Shown here: positions 23,276 to 35,017 of the stretch, piece by piece | Numbering within the stretch: the first letter of the stretch is position 1 | Layout: every line of letters starts with the position of its first letter | Source: [Phialemoniopsis] sp. UDSM-2020 | Taxonomy: Eukaryota; Ascomycota; Sordariomycetes; Thyridiales; Thyridiaceae | Direction: 5' to 3' | Length of the DNA stretch: 64,000 bases | Assembly: GCA_018873225.1 (NCBI GenBank) | Contig: JAEILZ010000001.1 | Coordinates: 6,634,001 to 6,698,000, forward strand | Program-made: the position numbers and the translations under genes | Notes under the pieces: model-generated | Database searches by the model: none | Told to the model about the DNA's origin: nothing | The model's input: only the letters and a program-made list of their open reading frames with translations

Positions 23276-23940
23276 TTTGAGTGCTTTGGCAAAGTAGATC
23301 ACGAGCTGGCCTTTCTCCCTGCCAAGAGGGAAGAGGCAGAGCCAAGCAGCTTTTATATCGCGTCATGGAGCAGCCGCCTCCAATGCTAGTGGAACGTCGG
23401 AAATGAGAGTATTATGTCATCGGCTGAAACACACATACGCCGGTCTCTGGCCTCCACAAATCAAAGTGGGCAGGGTGTCTGATCCGACTGCGGACCGGAC
23501 AGGCCTAACTAACTAGGTAGCTCTCTGAAGCCATCAGACTTTTGGCGCCTTCTCAGAACCTCACACTTTGAGAATTTCATTTTGAGTATGGTGTGTGCGT
23601 GCGCCCTCTCAGAATAGCTGAGCGGGCTGCTGTTTCACGGGATATGTTCGGCGAAAAGGACGAACAGCACTCTGTGTGCTTGCATGAGACTTCCCGGCGT
23701 CCGATGGCGCTAGAAAACTCCAGGTACCAGGTCTGATTGGCCACACCGAGGTTTTCAGTGTGTTCAGAGGGCGCAATGGGTGGGGGCATACAAACCTCAG
23801 CATCTGGCATCCATTGCACGTACGCACATATAAATGGAATGACTCTTATGAAGGCGCACATTTACGCCATAGACATCGCTTTGCTAGGCTGACTTTATTC
23901 CTGGGAAATCTGAAGCTCGTCAAGCCGCATATCCTGCCGC
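23276..23940. promoter_or_regulatory. Divergent promoter region of DUF1275 and lyase/M20 genes
   Basis: 665 bp lie between two outward-pointing start codons. A TATA-like element for the minus-strand gene lies at 23351-23358. Nothing else was recognised. Confidence 0.45.
23351..23358 (-). promoter_or_regulatory. TATA-like element of the DUF1275 gene
   Basis: Reads gatataaaag on the minus strand, about 80 bp upstream of the ATG at 23275. This is a position and sequence call only. Confidence 0.4.
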
Positions 23941-26258
23941 ATGATGCCTGCCCCTACCCGCCGGCAGCCCTTCTTCAACCCCGGCGCGACTCGCCTGTCG
24001 GCCCCGCCCGGGGCCGCCGAGATCGCGTCGCAGGTGGACAAGTTTCACAAGCAGCTACCTAGTGCCGGCCCGACGAGGTTGGTCAAGCTGCCAGAACTCG
24101 CCCGGGAGCTCGGTGTCGGAGCAGTGTACGTCAAAGACGAGAGCAGCCGCTTCGGCCTGCCCTCCTTCAAGATCCTCGGGGCATCCTGGGGCACATTTCG
24201 GGCTCTCGCCCAGAAGGTTGGACTTCCGCTGTACGCCGACGCAGCGACACTCAGACAGGCCCTGTCCTCCCATCCCATCGGCCTCTATGCCGCGACCGAG
24301 GGCAACCATGGCCGCGCTGTAGCCCACATGGGGTCCCTCCTCGGCGTGCCAACCGAGATCCACGTCCCGGCCGGCATGCACGAGGCCACCATCGCGCTGA
24401 TAAGCTCGGAGGGCGCCACGATCGCGAGATCGAGCGGCAGCTACGATGATGCTGTCCAAGAAGCGCAGGAGGCTGCCAGAAAGACTGGAGGGATTCTCGT
24501 CCAGGACTTTGCGTTTGGAGGCTATGAAGATATTCCTCAGGTATGTTGTGTCGCGCCGCGCTGAAAACGAGCAAAGGCTAAATAGTATCTCAGTGGATTG
24601 TGGATGGCTACGCAGCCATGCACCGCGAGATCGACTCGCAACTGGGCACTGAGCAGGCTGACCTAGTTGTCACGCCGGTCGGCTGCGGTTGCTTTGCCCA
24701 GTCCGTCGTGTCGCACTACAAGCGGCAAGAGAGCAAAACTGCCGTCTTATCCGTCGAGCCAGACACGGCAGCGTGCCTATGGAAGAGCCTGAAGAGAGGC
24801 AGCAACACACTCATAGACACGACGCATACGACCATGGCCGGCCTCGACTGCGGTCTTGTGTCGAGTATAGCATGGCCACTTTTCCAGGCACATCTCGATG
24901 CCAGTGTGACCATCTCGGACTATGAGGCGCATCAAGCCTCCCTAGACCTGCAGGCCCAGGGCGTGTCAGCCGGCCCATGCGGTGCTTCTCCGCTGGCGGC
25001 CGTGCGTCGACTGAGCTCGGAGGACAAACCCGCTCTAGGGCTAAACAAGGACTCGGTTGTCGTCCTACTGTGCACTGAGGGCATGAGGGAGCATGACACT
25101 CCAATGGATGTCTCCGTCAATGATGCAACGGGCCTCACCCAGGCCCTGGTGCAGATCAACTCTGCCAATCCATCTATGGGGACTATTCCGGGGCCGGGCG
25201 AGACTTCCATCGCTCACTACATCACCGCATGGCTGGAGTACCGGGACATTGAGACCCATTGGATCGAGCCGACCAAGGGCCGGCCCTCCGTGGTGGGCGT
25301 CGCTCGAGGTACGGGCGGCGGCAAGAGCCTCATGCTGAATGGACACATCGATACCGTCACCGTCGTTGGCTACGACGGCGACCCATTGAGTGGTAAAATC
25401 GAGAATGGCAAGCTCTACGGCCGGGGTGCAGCCGATATGAAGTGCGGAATTGCAGCAGCACTGATCGCCCTGGCCGAGTGCAAGACCAAGGGCCTCGGCG
25501 GCGATGTCATCTTCGCCGGTGTGGCAGACGAGGAGGCTACGAGCATAGGCACAGAGGACGTGCTCAAGGCCGGCTGGACCGCGGACGCGGCGCTGGTCAA
25601 CGAGCCGACGGATCTTAGCATTATCAACGCCCACGGAGGCTTTATCTGGTTCGAGGTCACCGTCCACGGCCTCGCCGCCCACGGGTCACACGCGAGCGTC
25701 GGGATCGACGCCATCGCCAAGGCGGGCTACTTCCTCGTGGCGCTGGACAAGCTTGCGCAGAAGCTCAAGCAGGCGGAGCACGATCCCCGGCTCGGACAGA
25801 GCAGCATTCACGCCTCCCTCGTCAACGGAGGCGAGGAGGCCTCGTCCTACCCGGCGCGCTGCACCATAGTCGTGGAGCGGCGGACCGTCACGGGCGAGAC
25901 GACGGAGCAGGCCAGGCGGGAGATCGAGGATATGCTCGCCGCGGTCGGCCGGGAGGTGCCCGACTTCAAGGCCGACATGAAGATCACCTTTGAGCGGCCG
26001 CCGTTCATGGTGCCCGTCGACCACCCTTTTTCCTCGCTCGTCAGCGAGGTGTTCCGCGAGCGGGTGGGGAGGGCGGCCAACTTCCAGGCGGTGCCGTTTT
26101 GGACCGACTGCGCTCTGCTCGCCGAGGCGGGGATCCCAGGCCTGCTCCTGGGTCCCATCGGCGGTGGTCTGCACGCAAAGGAGGAGTGGGTTGACCTGCA
26201 GTCGGTCGAGCAGCTGGTTAAAGTTTTGACAGGCGTGGCAGAGAGATTCTGCAGATAG
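23941..26258 (+). CDS. Diaminopropionate ammonia-lyase / M20 amidohydrolase fusion
   Basis: Two enzymes in one chain. Exons are join(23941..24540, 24594..26258), giving 754 residues; the second of the two first Met codons may be used. Residues 1 to ~370 are a fold-type II PLP enzyme related to 2,3-diaminopropionate ammonia-lyase, which yields pyruvate and two ammonia. The Schiff-base Lys is K77 in LPSFKILGAS, ATEGNHGRAVAHMG binds the substrate carboxylate and VTPVGCGCFAQSV is the phosphate loop region. Residues ~378-754 are a zinc peptidase M20/ArgE-DapE domain. Its metal ligands and base are all present: H451 and D453 in NGHIDTV, D481 in GRGAADMKCG, E513-E514 in ADEEA, the Glu of VNEPTD and the His of GGGLHAKEEW. 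The two halves are in one frame inside one long exon (24594-26258), so this is not a prediction artefact. Most likely the M20 half releases an acyl-diaminopropionate for the lyase half. Substrate is inferred. Confidence 0.9.
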
Positions 26259-27251
26259 GTATTAGTTCATAGTCGCAGCAGACAAGTAGACTAATAGATA
26301 CTCCTCTTCTTCTTGCCTTAGCCCTGCATTACATTATGCATATGCAGGCATGGCCGCATGTGGGTGCGGGCAGCGCGCGCGCGGTTCCACATTCACCTCA
26401 GCTCACATCTCACACACACACACCTCACGACCTGCGGGACATGTCGGTGATTCCCACGTCTGGTGATACCGTCTTTGACCCGAAGATCTTTGCATGCTGC
26501 TGCACAACAACAAATCCCGCGTACGCCGCCCAATGATACCACGAAGGGGGATTCTATCTGTCCATGCGCCTTTGACAGCGTGGGGTGTTGCTGTCGATTC
26601 ACTCACCGCTCATCCCGCCACCCAGAATGCCGTGCATTATGGCACCTGATCTGGATGATGCACGGCATTGTTACCAAGATGGAGTAGGTAGGATGCAGTT
26701 GCCTGCAGTCGAATACGGGAAGCCGGTCCAGGACCTCGGTACGCTGTCCGCTGTTCTCCTCTGGACTCCCGAATCTGGATGCAACGCCGCGGCCTTCGGA
26801 CGAACTCGTAAGCCGGGGTCCCAGCTTTGTTGCTCTCATAGACCTTCCCCTCACGTAGGTGGTGTTCGCTTCACCTCCACCACACCTCGGGGCTTCACCT
26901 ATGGATTTATGACACGTCACATTCTTATGCTCTCACAATGACGAGTCTGTCGGATGTACCCAAGGCATGCATGGTCTCTGCTTATGATAGTCGAGAAGAG
27001 TGCGATTGGTATATTCAAGGTGTGTTATGTCAAGATGTGTTATGTTCCGTTGTAATGAAATTCGTGACCCGTTCGTGATGACCCTATGCGTTGCTTAATG
27101 ACCGAATGAATATCTCCCGTGCCATGCTGTTATATGACTCTCCAGAAAAATGAATGACCTCAGAATGCCAACCCAATTTGTTTGCTGAAACAAGCCGCAA
27201 ATCAAACGCGCCGCTATGCTATGAAGAGAAAAAAGGACACGAGGAAAGAAA
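26259..27251. other. Intergenic, 993 bp
   Basis: Between the convergent 3' ends of the lyase/M20 and terpene cyclase genes. Holds a short CA run at 26411-26423 and two copies of tgtgttatg near 27020-27040. No gene was recognised. Confidence 0.5.
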
Positions 27252-28569
27252 TTATTGTTTGCTGAAGCGCTCAAAGAGCTCCCCGATCTGGGGCTCAAAG
27301 GGGGCCAGCGGGTGCTCTTCACCCAGGCCCAGGTCCTTGAGCTTATACCTGGGATTCGTGGTGTGCATGGCCATGTAGCCACGGACGCTCTCCTGCCAGG
27401 ACTGGTCGTACACGCCCCTGCCCTTGAGGATGGCGTCTACGCGCTGGGCGCACTCGATCGCCTCTTGGTTGGTCTCCTCGAGGACGACGGCGATGGACTT
27501 GCCCGTGGTGTCAGCGACATTGTGGATGTAATTCCTCGTGTCGCCACCGAGCTCCTCCTTGTAGAACCTGAGAAAATAAATGAGGTGTCAGCAATTAGCC
27601 AATCGTGGCTGAGCAGTAGGTAGCACTTACGACAGCACGTCGTTGGAGATGTCGATGAACCTAGCCATGTCCGGCATGGCTTCGAGGAAGGCCGACACAT
27701 CCGGGTACTGGGCCTTGGGGTAGCAAAAGACGGCGTACGCAATATTCATGCCGGACATGTCGCGGTAAAAGTGCGGGAACTTGACGCCATCCCTCGTGAC
27801 CTTGAGGTTCTGGAAGCCGGCGTGGCGCTCGAGCACGTTGCTCGTCAGAAATTTGAGGACGGAGATCTGGAGGAGGTTGGCCATGACCGGGTCGAAGTGG
27901 TCGTTGGCCTCGCGCAGGAGCACGGCAATGGCGTCGAGCAGCTTGTCGGGCTGCCGCTCGCCGGCAAAGAAGCGCTCGTGGAAGCGCAGCGCCTCGTCGA
28001 CCATCTGGTCGTTTTGGCCCACAATATCGTCATATTGGACGACGAGCCACGTGAAGAGGCCCACGTAGCCCTGGACTTCGACAGGGTGATTTGGGTGGGC
28101 GAGCTGTCAGTGCGCAAGAAATGCAGTCAGCAAATAGCACAAGAGCCACACAGCACTTCAGTCCCTCGCGGGACGGGAAGACAAGGGTTACGGGGTGCGC
28201 CGCCGCCACTGCGACCTGACTTACCAATCCCTCGGCGTAGCCAAGGCGGAAACCCTTTGCAGAGATGGACGTGTTCAATGGGACGCCGAACTCGACGGCC
28301 CTCTTGTGCATGTAAATGAGGAGGGCCTCGACGGCCTCGGCCTTGAGCTGGGGCGCGCCCGGATAGCTTAGAGAACGGAGCATCCGTGCACAGATGGGTC
28401 TGCACAGGCGGGCGAGGCGGGCGGGATCTTTGGAGAGATCCGCGTCGCCCTGGATTCGGTGCTGTGGCAGTAGGCCACCGAGCCCTCCCAGCGAGCTGAC
28501 TAGTCGCAGCCACGGCAGGGCGGTCGCGGAGAACAGGCCCCTGTACCACCGTTGTGAAGTAAGCTCCAT
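27252..28569 (-). CDS. TRI5-family sesquiterpene cyclase (class I terpenoid synthase)
   Basis: Cyclises farnesyl diphosphate or a similar prenyl diphosphate. Deduced exons are complement(27252..27567, 27631..28103, 28225..28569), giving 377 residues, the usual length of the trichodiene synthase family. LAHPNHPVEVQGYVGLFTW is rebuilt across the first, unusually long (121 nt) intron. The aspartate motif is reduced to YDDIVG (D140-D141). The NSE-type magnesium motif is complete at residues 269-277 (NDVLSFYKE), followed by ELGGDTRNYIH. Related proteins make longiborneol and other sesquiterpenes, so the family name should not be read as trichothecene production. No P450 or other tailoring gene flanks it directly; the nearest P450 is 25 kb away. 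Confidence 0.87.
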
Positions 28570-30731
28570 GGCTGCTGCTGTTGAAGTGTGCTTTTTACTT
28601 TTTTTGCCTTAGTGTAACTACCACGGAAAAACAAAAGAACCCACGAGGATGGGCTGAATAGAGCACAGACAAAAGGAATATACTGGCTTCGAGATCAGCA
28701 GCACCCATGACACCACGCCAGACGGGGGGCACGGCGTTCTTATGCCTTTTTTTCCTTTTGGCGTGCGTGGCGTCCAGGCCTCTGGCTCTCGCCATTGTTC
28801 TCGCTAGTGAGCCATCTCTGCTGGGGGATCGATTCGAGCTCGACTTGCGAAACTCCGAGAGCAATATGTGGGTAATCCGGATGGCCTGGGAGGGCAAGGA
28901 GGGTCTCTATTCCTGATCAAGAATCCCCCGCGCGATGCGATGGGGGAGGAGATTGGACGGACATTACAAATGTGGCTCTGGCAGGAGGCAAAAAAGGTCA
29001 GACGTAGCATCAGACCTAGCGAGATAGTACGAAGCCATTAGTCGCTACACGTGGAGAATAGTGCGTGACGGTGTTAGACTTCCAAGTACTCCGTCCATCT
29101 GGCCCTCCTCGAACTTGGCCTGCTCGATCAACGGTCGTTTCTTCTGCTTGCCATGGCACTGCCCGCTATCGACGCTAATAGTGCTGTTGGCTGCAAGGTG
29201 CATCCGGGTAACTAGGAAGAGAAGTGGGATCTTGGGTCGCCCGTGCTGTTGGCTGCAAGCACATGTGCGGACCGATCCCTGCCTCAAGGGTAGGCCCGCT
29301 GCAGGTGGGAGGAGAAAAGAGGGGGGATGGGCCGGATGGCACAGATGCAGACGAGAGGATTTGGTAACGAATCGTTGTTCAGAATTGGAAAATACCTGTC
29401 GCAGCCAACCAAAAATAAAGAATGCTGCGAATGAGGTGCCCGAATTGGAAGACCCCGGGGTTACGGCGGGAAGAAGCACGCAACCATACTCGACACAACA
29501 GCCGTGCCGTAATGGTGGGTGCCAGCCGGGTTTCTGTTTCGGACGGACGCAGCAGCTGGGGCATCACCTGACAAAGCGAAATGAGGGAAATTCAACTACC
29601 AGGCTTTATTTTACCGTTGAGGAGGGAAAAGCCAACAACGACATTTGCAAACCAGCATATTCCGTAACTATCAGGATCAAGAGGCTGAACAGGGTCTGGC
29701 ACTTCTTACTAGGTAGTTACGTATCGCAACGAACCACAAACTGCGTGCGTGTCAGTGGCCCCTGGGGGGCTCTGATCCCAAATCCTTCCAGTGAGAAATA
29801 AAGTCATCCATGGTCGGTCTTTTCCCTTCTTCCCTCCCCAACAATCATCGCCGACCTGGACGGGCTGGGAATTAGCGCCACCCCAGGGAGACAAGTGGAG
29901 GGTCGGCTCAAGGGCTAAACAGGTAGGAGAAGCTAACAAAACGGTTAGATTACTGCAGCTAGGACCGGGCTTGTCTCCATGTGGGCTCGCCTGGGGTCGC
30001 TACAGGGTCTTGACAGCGCTAATTCCCAGTCAGTCTCTCGACGAAGATGACAGCTCATGAATGATGGAAAAAAGACCGAAGTGGACTGCCGAGGGAGGGA
30101 TAAGAGGAGAGCGAAAATGCGGCGAGGAGAAAAGAGTAATCGCTCTCTGCCCTTGGTCTAGTCTGCTCACCTCGGAATACGACAGCTCACCTCACGGTTG
30201 TTCGGCGTGGGCTTCTCTTGTGTCTCGTGGCTTGGCTTCTGAGGAATGGATCGCCGCGAGCATGGCAAGGAGCTGGAAGCTTGCTGATGATCGATCCCCT
30301 TGTCCCCTTTACTGCGTGAAACTGGGACCGGGGACCCCCAGCGACCCCCAACGGGTCCGCCTCCGCGAGAGAGATTGGAATGGGAGATCCCAAACGGGGA
30401 TTCATGATCCCACATGGAACGCAAATTTCTACCCCCAAGGTTGCCTAGTTGCAGCGATAGCGCAATGCCGGCCCGCACCGCATCTTACGTCTTTTGTTCA
30501 TAATTAGAGAACTGGGCTCTTGCATCCCACCTTCCGCTTTATCCTCTTTGCCTGCATTGGTGTAAGATTGGTTCTGGGACTGACGATGCACGTTGGTGCT
30601 CTCGCATAGTCTGATCCCTGCCCTCCTTCAGACCACAAAGCCTCCCTTGGCACCACCACCCACCCCCTCCCCTCCCTCCTCTTCGTCCCATCCGTCGCTC
30701 CCGGGCGCACCTAGCCAAAGAGAGGAACAAG
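28570..30731. other. Long intergenic region, 2.16 kb
   Basis: Shared upstream region of the terpene cyclase (minus) and the first HET gene (plus). A 246-codon open frame at 29061-29801 starts at GTG, has no recognisable domain and overlaps an equally long antisense frame, so it is not called. A 17 bp direct repeat lies at 29181-29259. A pyrimidine-rich stretch just before 30732 looks like a 5' leader. Confidence 0.5.
29181..29259. repeat. 17 bp direct repeat, 62 bp period
   Basis: GTGCTGTTGGCTGCAAG occurs at 29181-29197 and again at 29243-29259 in the non-coding region. Function is unknown; it may be a small local duplication. Confidence 0.5.
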
Positions 30732-31843
30732 ATGAAGAACATGAATTACCGGCGGCTAGATTCCGCGCGGCGGGAAGTTCGGCTACTGGAAATCCAGTCT
30801 GCCCGCAATATCGACGATCCCATCGAGTGCCGCATCGTGACGTACAGGCTGACCGATAAGCTCGACTTTATCGCCCTATCCTCGCTCTACGGCGACCCCA
30901 ACGACATCAGCCAGATCTACGTGGGTGGTCAGCCCGTCAACATCACCACACACATCGTCCAGGCGCTGCAGAATGTCCGTGCCGTCTTCTACCCGACCAT
31001 CTCGCAGCGCTACCAGCGCACGCCGGCTCGCAAGCCCCACGGCGCGCCACGGTGGCTGAGACAGCTGTTCGGCTTCAAGGCCAAGTCGAGGGAGGAGCTG
31101 AACCAACCCCGGCCGCTGCTGGTGTGGCTCGACTACCTCTGCGTGAACCAGAAGGACGAGGTCGAGAAGTCCAAGCAGCTGGTCGAGATGTGGTACATCT
31201 ACAAGGCGGCCGAGCTCGTGGTCGGCTGGCTGGGGCCCAAGTCCGAGTACACCGACGTCGCCATGGCCACCCTCGGAGAGATTGAAGATGCCATGCCGCC
31301 TCGATGGGGCGACCCAGGCGATAGGGAGAAGCACCCGGAGAACTACTCGCCCGAGCACAAGTGGGCGGAACCGATCACCCACATCTGGACCCCGGGCCCC
31401 GACGGCGAGATCCCCTTCATGATGCCGCACTGGATCGGCTGCAACGACTTTATGGGTCGGCAGTACTTCCAACGCCGCTGGATCCTGGAGGAGCTGGCCA
31501 TCGCGCGGTTCCCGACCTTCTTGATCGGCGACATCATCGTGCCGTGGAAGCAGGTGCTGCGGCTGAACCGCATGATGGAGGAGTTCAAGTACAATCCTTC
31601 CAATGTCTTCTCTCCCGTGAGTTCCCCCCTCCCCCGAAGTTTGCCACCTGGTGTCTCGTGTGTCCCGCATGCTAATGTGTCTCACTCGTGCAGGAACTTG
31701 CCGCCATGATCGCCGATTTGCCGCTCGAGACGGCGCACAAGCTGCTCGACGAGTTTGCCAAGAAGGAGGCGCTCGAGGAAGCCAAGATCCTCAAGGAGAC
31801 GGGCGGCAGCAGGGCGACATCGTCGACACGGTCTACCGAATGA
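30732..31843 (+). CDS. HET-domain protein 1 (heterokaryon incompatibility type)
   Basis: Fungal self/non-self recognition type protein, likely cytosolic. Deduced exons are join(30732..31616, 31694..31843), giving 344 residues. The HET domain fills the N-terminal two thirds. It shows FIALSSLYGDPNDISQIYVG near the start, LLVWLDYLCVNQKDEVEKS in the core and YIYKAAELVVGWLGP after it, then YFQRRWILEELAIAR. A 77 nt intron with gtgagt donor and gtgcag acceptor leads to a charged C-terminal helix (ELAAMIADLPLETAHKLLDE). There is no NACHT, WD or other partner domain, so it is a stand-alone HET protein. Whether it triggers cell death is not known. Confidence 0.85.
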
Positions 31844-32700
31844 AACATGGCTTGACGGAGGCTGACATCACGAACACGATTTTACTTCTACTTTGTTACG
31901 GGTTGGAGACAGAAAGAAAAAAGAAAGAAAAGGGGGCGACGATTACATGTTTGTTTTTGCGACTTACGTCAAGACGCTATAGTTAACGAAGATACCCCAA
32001 AGACGCGCTATCTTTAGCGTTGCGAAAAATGAATAGAAAACGATGATTTAGAGTTAATTTTAGAGCTAGTTCCTCAGTGCTTCGATTCCAATGCATGCGA
32101 GATCTCGCGATACGGTTTCATAATTTAAAACCCCCTGTGATAAGTATCAGCACTAACAAGTATGCACCGAGCCCGTCGAGTTTTAGAGTCCTGCCGACAC
32201 GCACGCCACGTCTCGAGCCGGTGTCCCGCTGACCCAGGAGAGCGAGGGAGGACCACAGCGAAAGGTCCGGGGAACCATAACCTTGGGAGAGAAACAGGCT
32301 CACTCCACGTATATCAGGGGCTATATCAGACCATATGGGGGACCCGCCAGAGTCGCGCCATTGTTCGTTCTTTGCCAGGGCACCGAGTGGGGACCAGGAG
32401 ATTCGTTCAAGGGCCAGTTTTGATTGCTTGGTCGCAGATGATCTCAATTGCTACAGAAGCGATGTTACAGTAATATTTGCGTCGTCATCATTAAAAAACC
32501 CACGGGCCAGTGACGGCCTCCATTCGTGTGTACCCGGCGCGCGGTCCCGGACGCACCTCCGGCCTTTGGCCCCGGTCATGAAACCTCCGGTCTGACGGAT
32601 GACGACAGCTAATCTGACGTCTTATCGGTCGGTACCTACGTACTCAGATACGAGATCTGACTGACTGACCCCTTTATTTCTTCCTCGCCCCAAAAGAAAA
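31844..32700. other. Intergenic, 857 bp
   Basis: Between convergent 3' ends of HET gene 1 and the copper amine oxidase. No gene or repeat was recognised. Confidence 0.5.
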
Positions 32701-35017
32701 TCACAGCTTGGACGCGCAGCACGACGCCGGCGCCGGCGCCGCGGCCTTTTCGTCAAAGGCCAGCTTGCTCACGCTGTCCGTCAAGTCGAGCGCGCCCTGC
32801 TTGCTGGCGGCGACCTGGCTCGGGGTCACCGAGTACGAGGGCGGGACGTCCATGACCGGGTTGCTGCTGAAGAAGTTGCGCGGGCGCAGCAGCAGCGTGA
32901 TGGGCTCGGCCGGCATGACGGGGAAGTCCTCGGGCGCGGGGAAGTGCGTCACGCCAAACGTGTGCCAGAGCACGATGTCGGTGTCGGCGACCGAGGCGGA
33001 CCCGTCGCCGATCCACTCGGGCAGGCCGCGCGACGGCTCGCCCGAGGTCTGCGGGACGTGGCGGCCGGCGGGCCAGAGCTGGTCGTCCGAGTCTGGGTAC
33101 GTTAGCTTTGCTGACGATGCGTGCTGATAGGCGGGTCAAACTTACACTTTGTCACATGCACCGCGTGCCTGGCGAAGCCGGCCCGCTTCCACACGAGCGA
33201 GCCCTCCTTGGCCAGCAGGCCGGGCACCTCTCTGCTCACGAGCTTGTACGAGGCGGGCTTGCCGCTGTAAGGGTTGATCGAACTCTCGTTGCAGATGTCC
33301 CACGACCTGGAGGTGCTGCCGTCGTAGTCGGTCATGGCCTGCGCCGCCGTCTCGAGGCGCGTGCGCTTCGCGTAGAAGCCGTTGCCGTAGAAGTTCTCTG
33401 GGCTGCCGACGGGCGCCGGAGAGGGCACCGCGTCGCTGGTGAAGACGGTGTTGTTGGAGCTGCCGTCGATGTTGGGGTCGATGCGCAGGCAGAACAAGTG
33501 CTGGTGGTTGTGGGCGTTGACGCCGGTGTGGACCTGAGTGCCCCAGCCGTGGGTGTCCTCGCCCGGGTTCATCACGTAGGTGTTGAGGATACCGGTCAGG
33601 CGGATGTCTGGCTGTATGGTTCCGTCTTGCTGTTTCTGTTTGTCAGTATTCGTTCGCTCCCTTGTTACAAGTGCAGACCAGGTTCGAGACTTACGTGAAA
33701 GACCCATTGGATGGCATACTCGTAGTTGGCAGCGGTGAAGATTTGCTGGATGATAAGCTTGCGTGCTCGCGTCACGATCGTCGAGTCATCTCTGAAGTCT
33801 GTGTGCTTGAACAGGATGCCATCGTCTTCCTCGTGGATGCAGACGGCGTTCTTGATGTGCCTGATGCTACCGTCCCGGGCCGGGAAATCGGCATCGAGGT
33901 AGTGGATGGAGCCCTTGCAGTCGCAGCCGAGGGACAAGCTGTTGGTCATGTAGCCGGCACCGTACTCGCCCAGGTCAAAGGCATGCTTGCGCTGGTGAGG
34001 ATGCTCGGGGTTGCCACTGTTGGTTGTCTCATGTTAGCGAGTCTTCAAGCGTGAATAGATATTTGCATGGCAACGTACTAAGGAACCACCATCTCCGCAA
34101 GAGACAGTCTGTAGAAGATAGGACGGACTTTGCCCTTGTCGTTGAACGTGATGTTGTTCAGCACGATGCCTTCCCTGTAGTTGAAGCCGATGTGCATCTT
34201 CCAGTTTTGCCACTCGATCTCTCTGCCCGTCATTGTGAATGAGACACCCTCGGGCTGGGTGATGTTGATGGGCTTCAGGTCCTTCCTGTATCCGCCCTGC
34301 TTCTCAATGGCAAGATGATGGTAGTTGATCTGCGGGAGATCCTTCCTCAACGGCCGCCGAACCTTGGGAATATCGATATGGATGATCTGACGCTTGTTGG
34401 AGTCGTAGATGGGGCAGAAGTCCAACGGGAATTGGTACTGGCAGCTGTCTGGATCAGGTCGGTAGTACATCAGTGCTTGCTGAAGCCTGACAGTACTGCC
34501 GAATCGCTCGTCATATCCGATGGTCCAAGGATCACAGTAGATCTTGTGCATCTCGTCGCGAGGGACACCGCTCAGGACGCACTGCTCGATGACCTTGGGG
34601 TCTTCGCGGCAGGCATGCTCCACTGCGATCAGCTCTTCCAGCGTGATCTGTGTAACACGATATCGGTCAGTCAGGGGTCATCGTAACAATGGTAGCAGAC
34701 AGGGTGCTTACGATGGGCTGCACGCCATTCATGTGTTCCCACTCGAGGATCTTGAGGTCGGATAACCTCACGAGGCCGTCGTAGACCTTGCCGTCCTGGG
34801 CGACCACGACGATGTCGGCAATACGTGCAGGCCGAGTTGCAGCACGAGGATTGCTCATCCACGCCGTCATCTCGGCCTTTCGCGGCTCGTGGAGAGAGAC
34901 CACATTGAAGAAGACATCGCCGTGCGCCTTCTTGACGACTGCGACGACGGACTTGATCTCTGTCTCGGACAGAGGATCAAGAGGGTAGGGGATTGCACGC
35001 TGCAAGAGTGAACCCAT
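32701..35017 (-). CDS. Copper amine oxidase, peroxisomal
   Basis: Oxidises primary amines to aldehyde, ammonia and hydrogen peroxide, using copper and self-made topaquinone. Deduced exons are complement(32701..33092, 33146..33629, 33695..34016, 34079..34647, 34712..35017), giving 690 residues. The topaquinone precursor is Tyr390 in TAANYEYAIQW. The general base is probably Asp306 in FDLGEYGAG. Copper ligands are H441 and H443 (HNHQHLF) and H610 (GVTHFPAPEDFPVMP). The N-terminal domains begin MGSLLQRAIPYPLDPLSETE. The chain ends in SKL, a type 1 peroxisomal targeting signal, which suits an enzyme that makes hydrogen peroxide. Four introns of 53-65 nt all have clean borders. A TATA element lies about 130 bp upstream. 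Probable role is use of amines as nitrogen source. Confidence 0.94.

Noticed and set aside
26405..26425. CA microsatellite
   Set aside because: Only about six units and without context; recorded as part of the intergenic entry.
29061..29801. 246-codon open frame in the 2.16 kb gap
   Set aside because: It begins at GTG, has no domain or periodic coding pattern, and overlaps a similar antisense frame.
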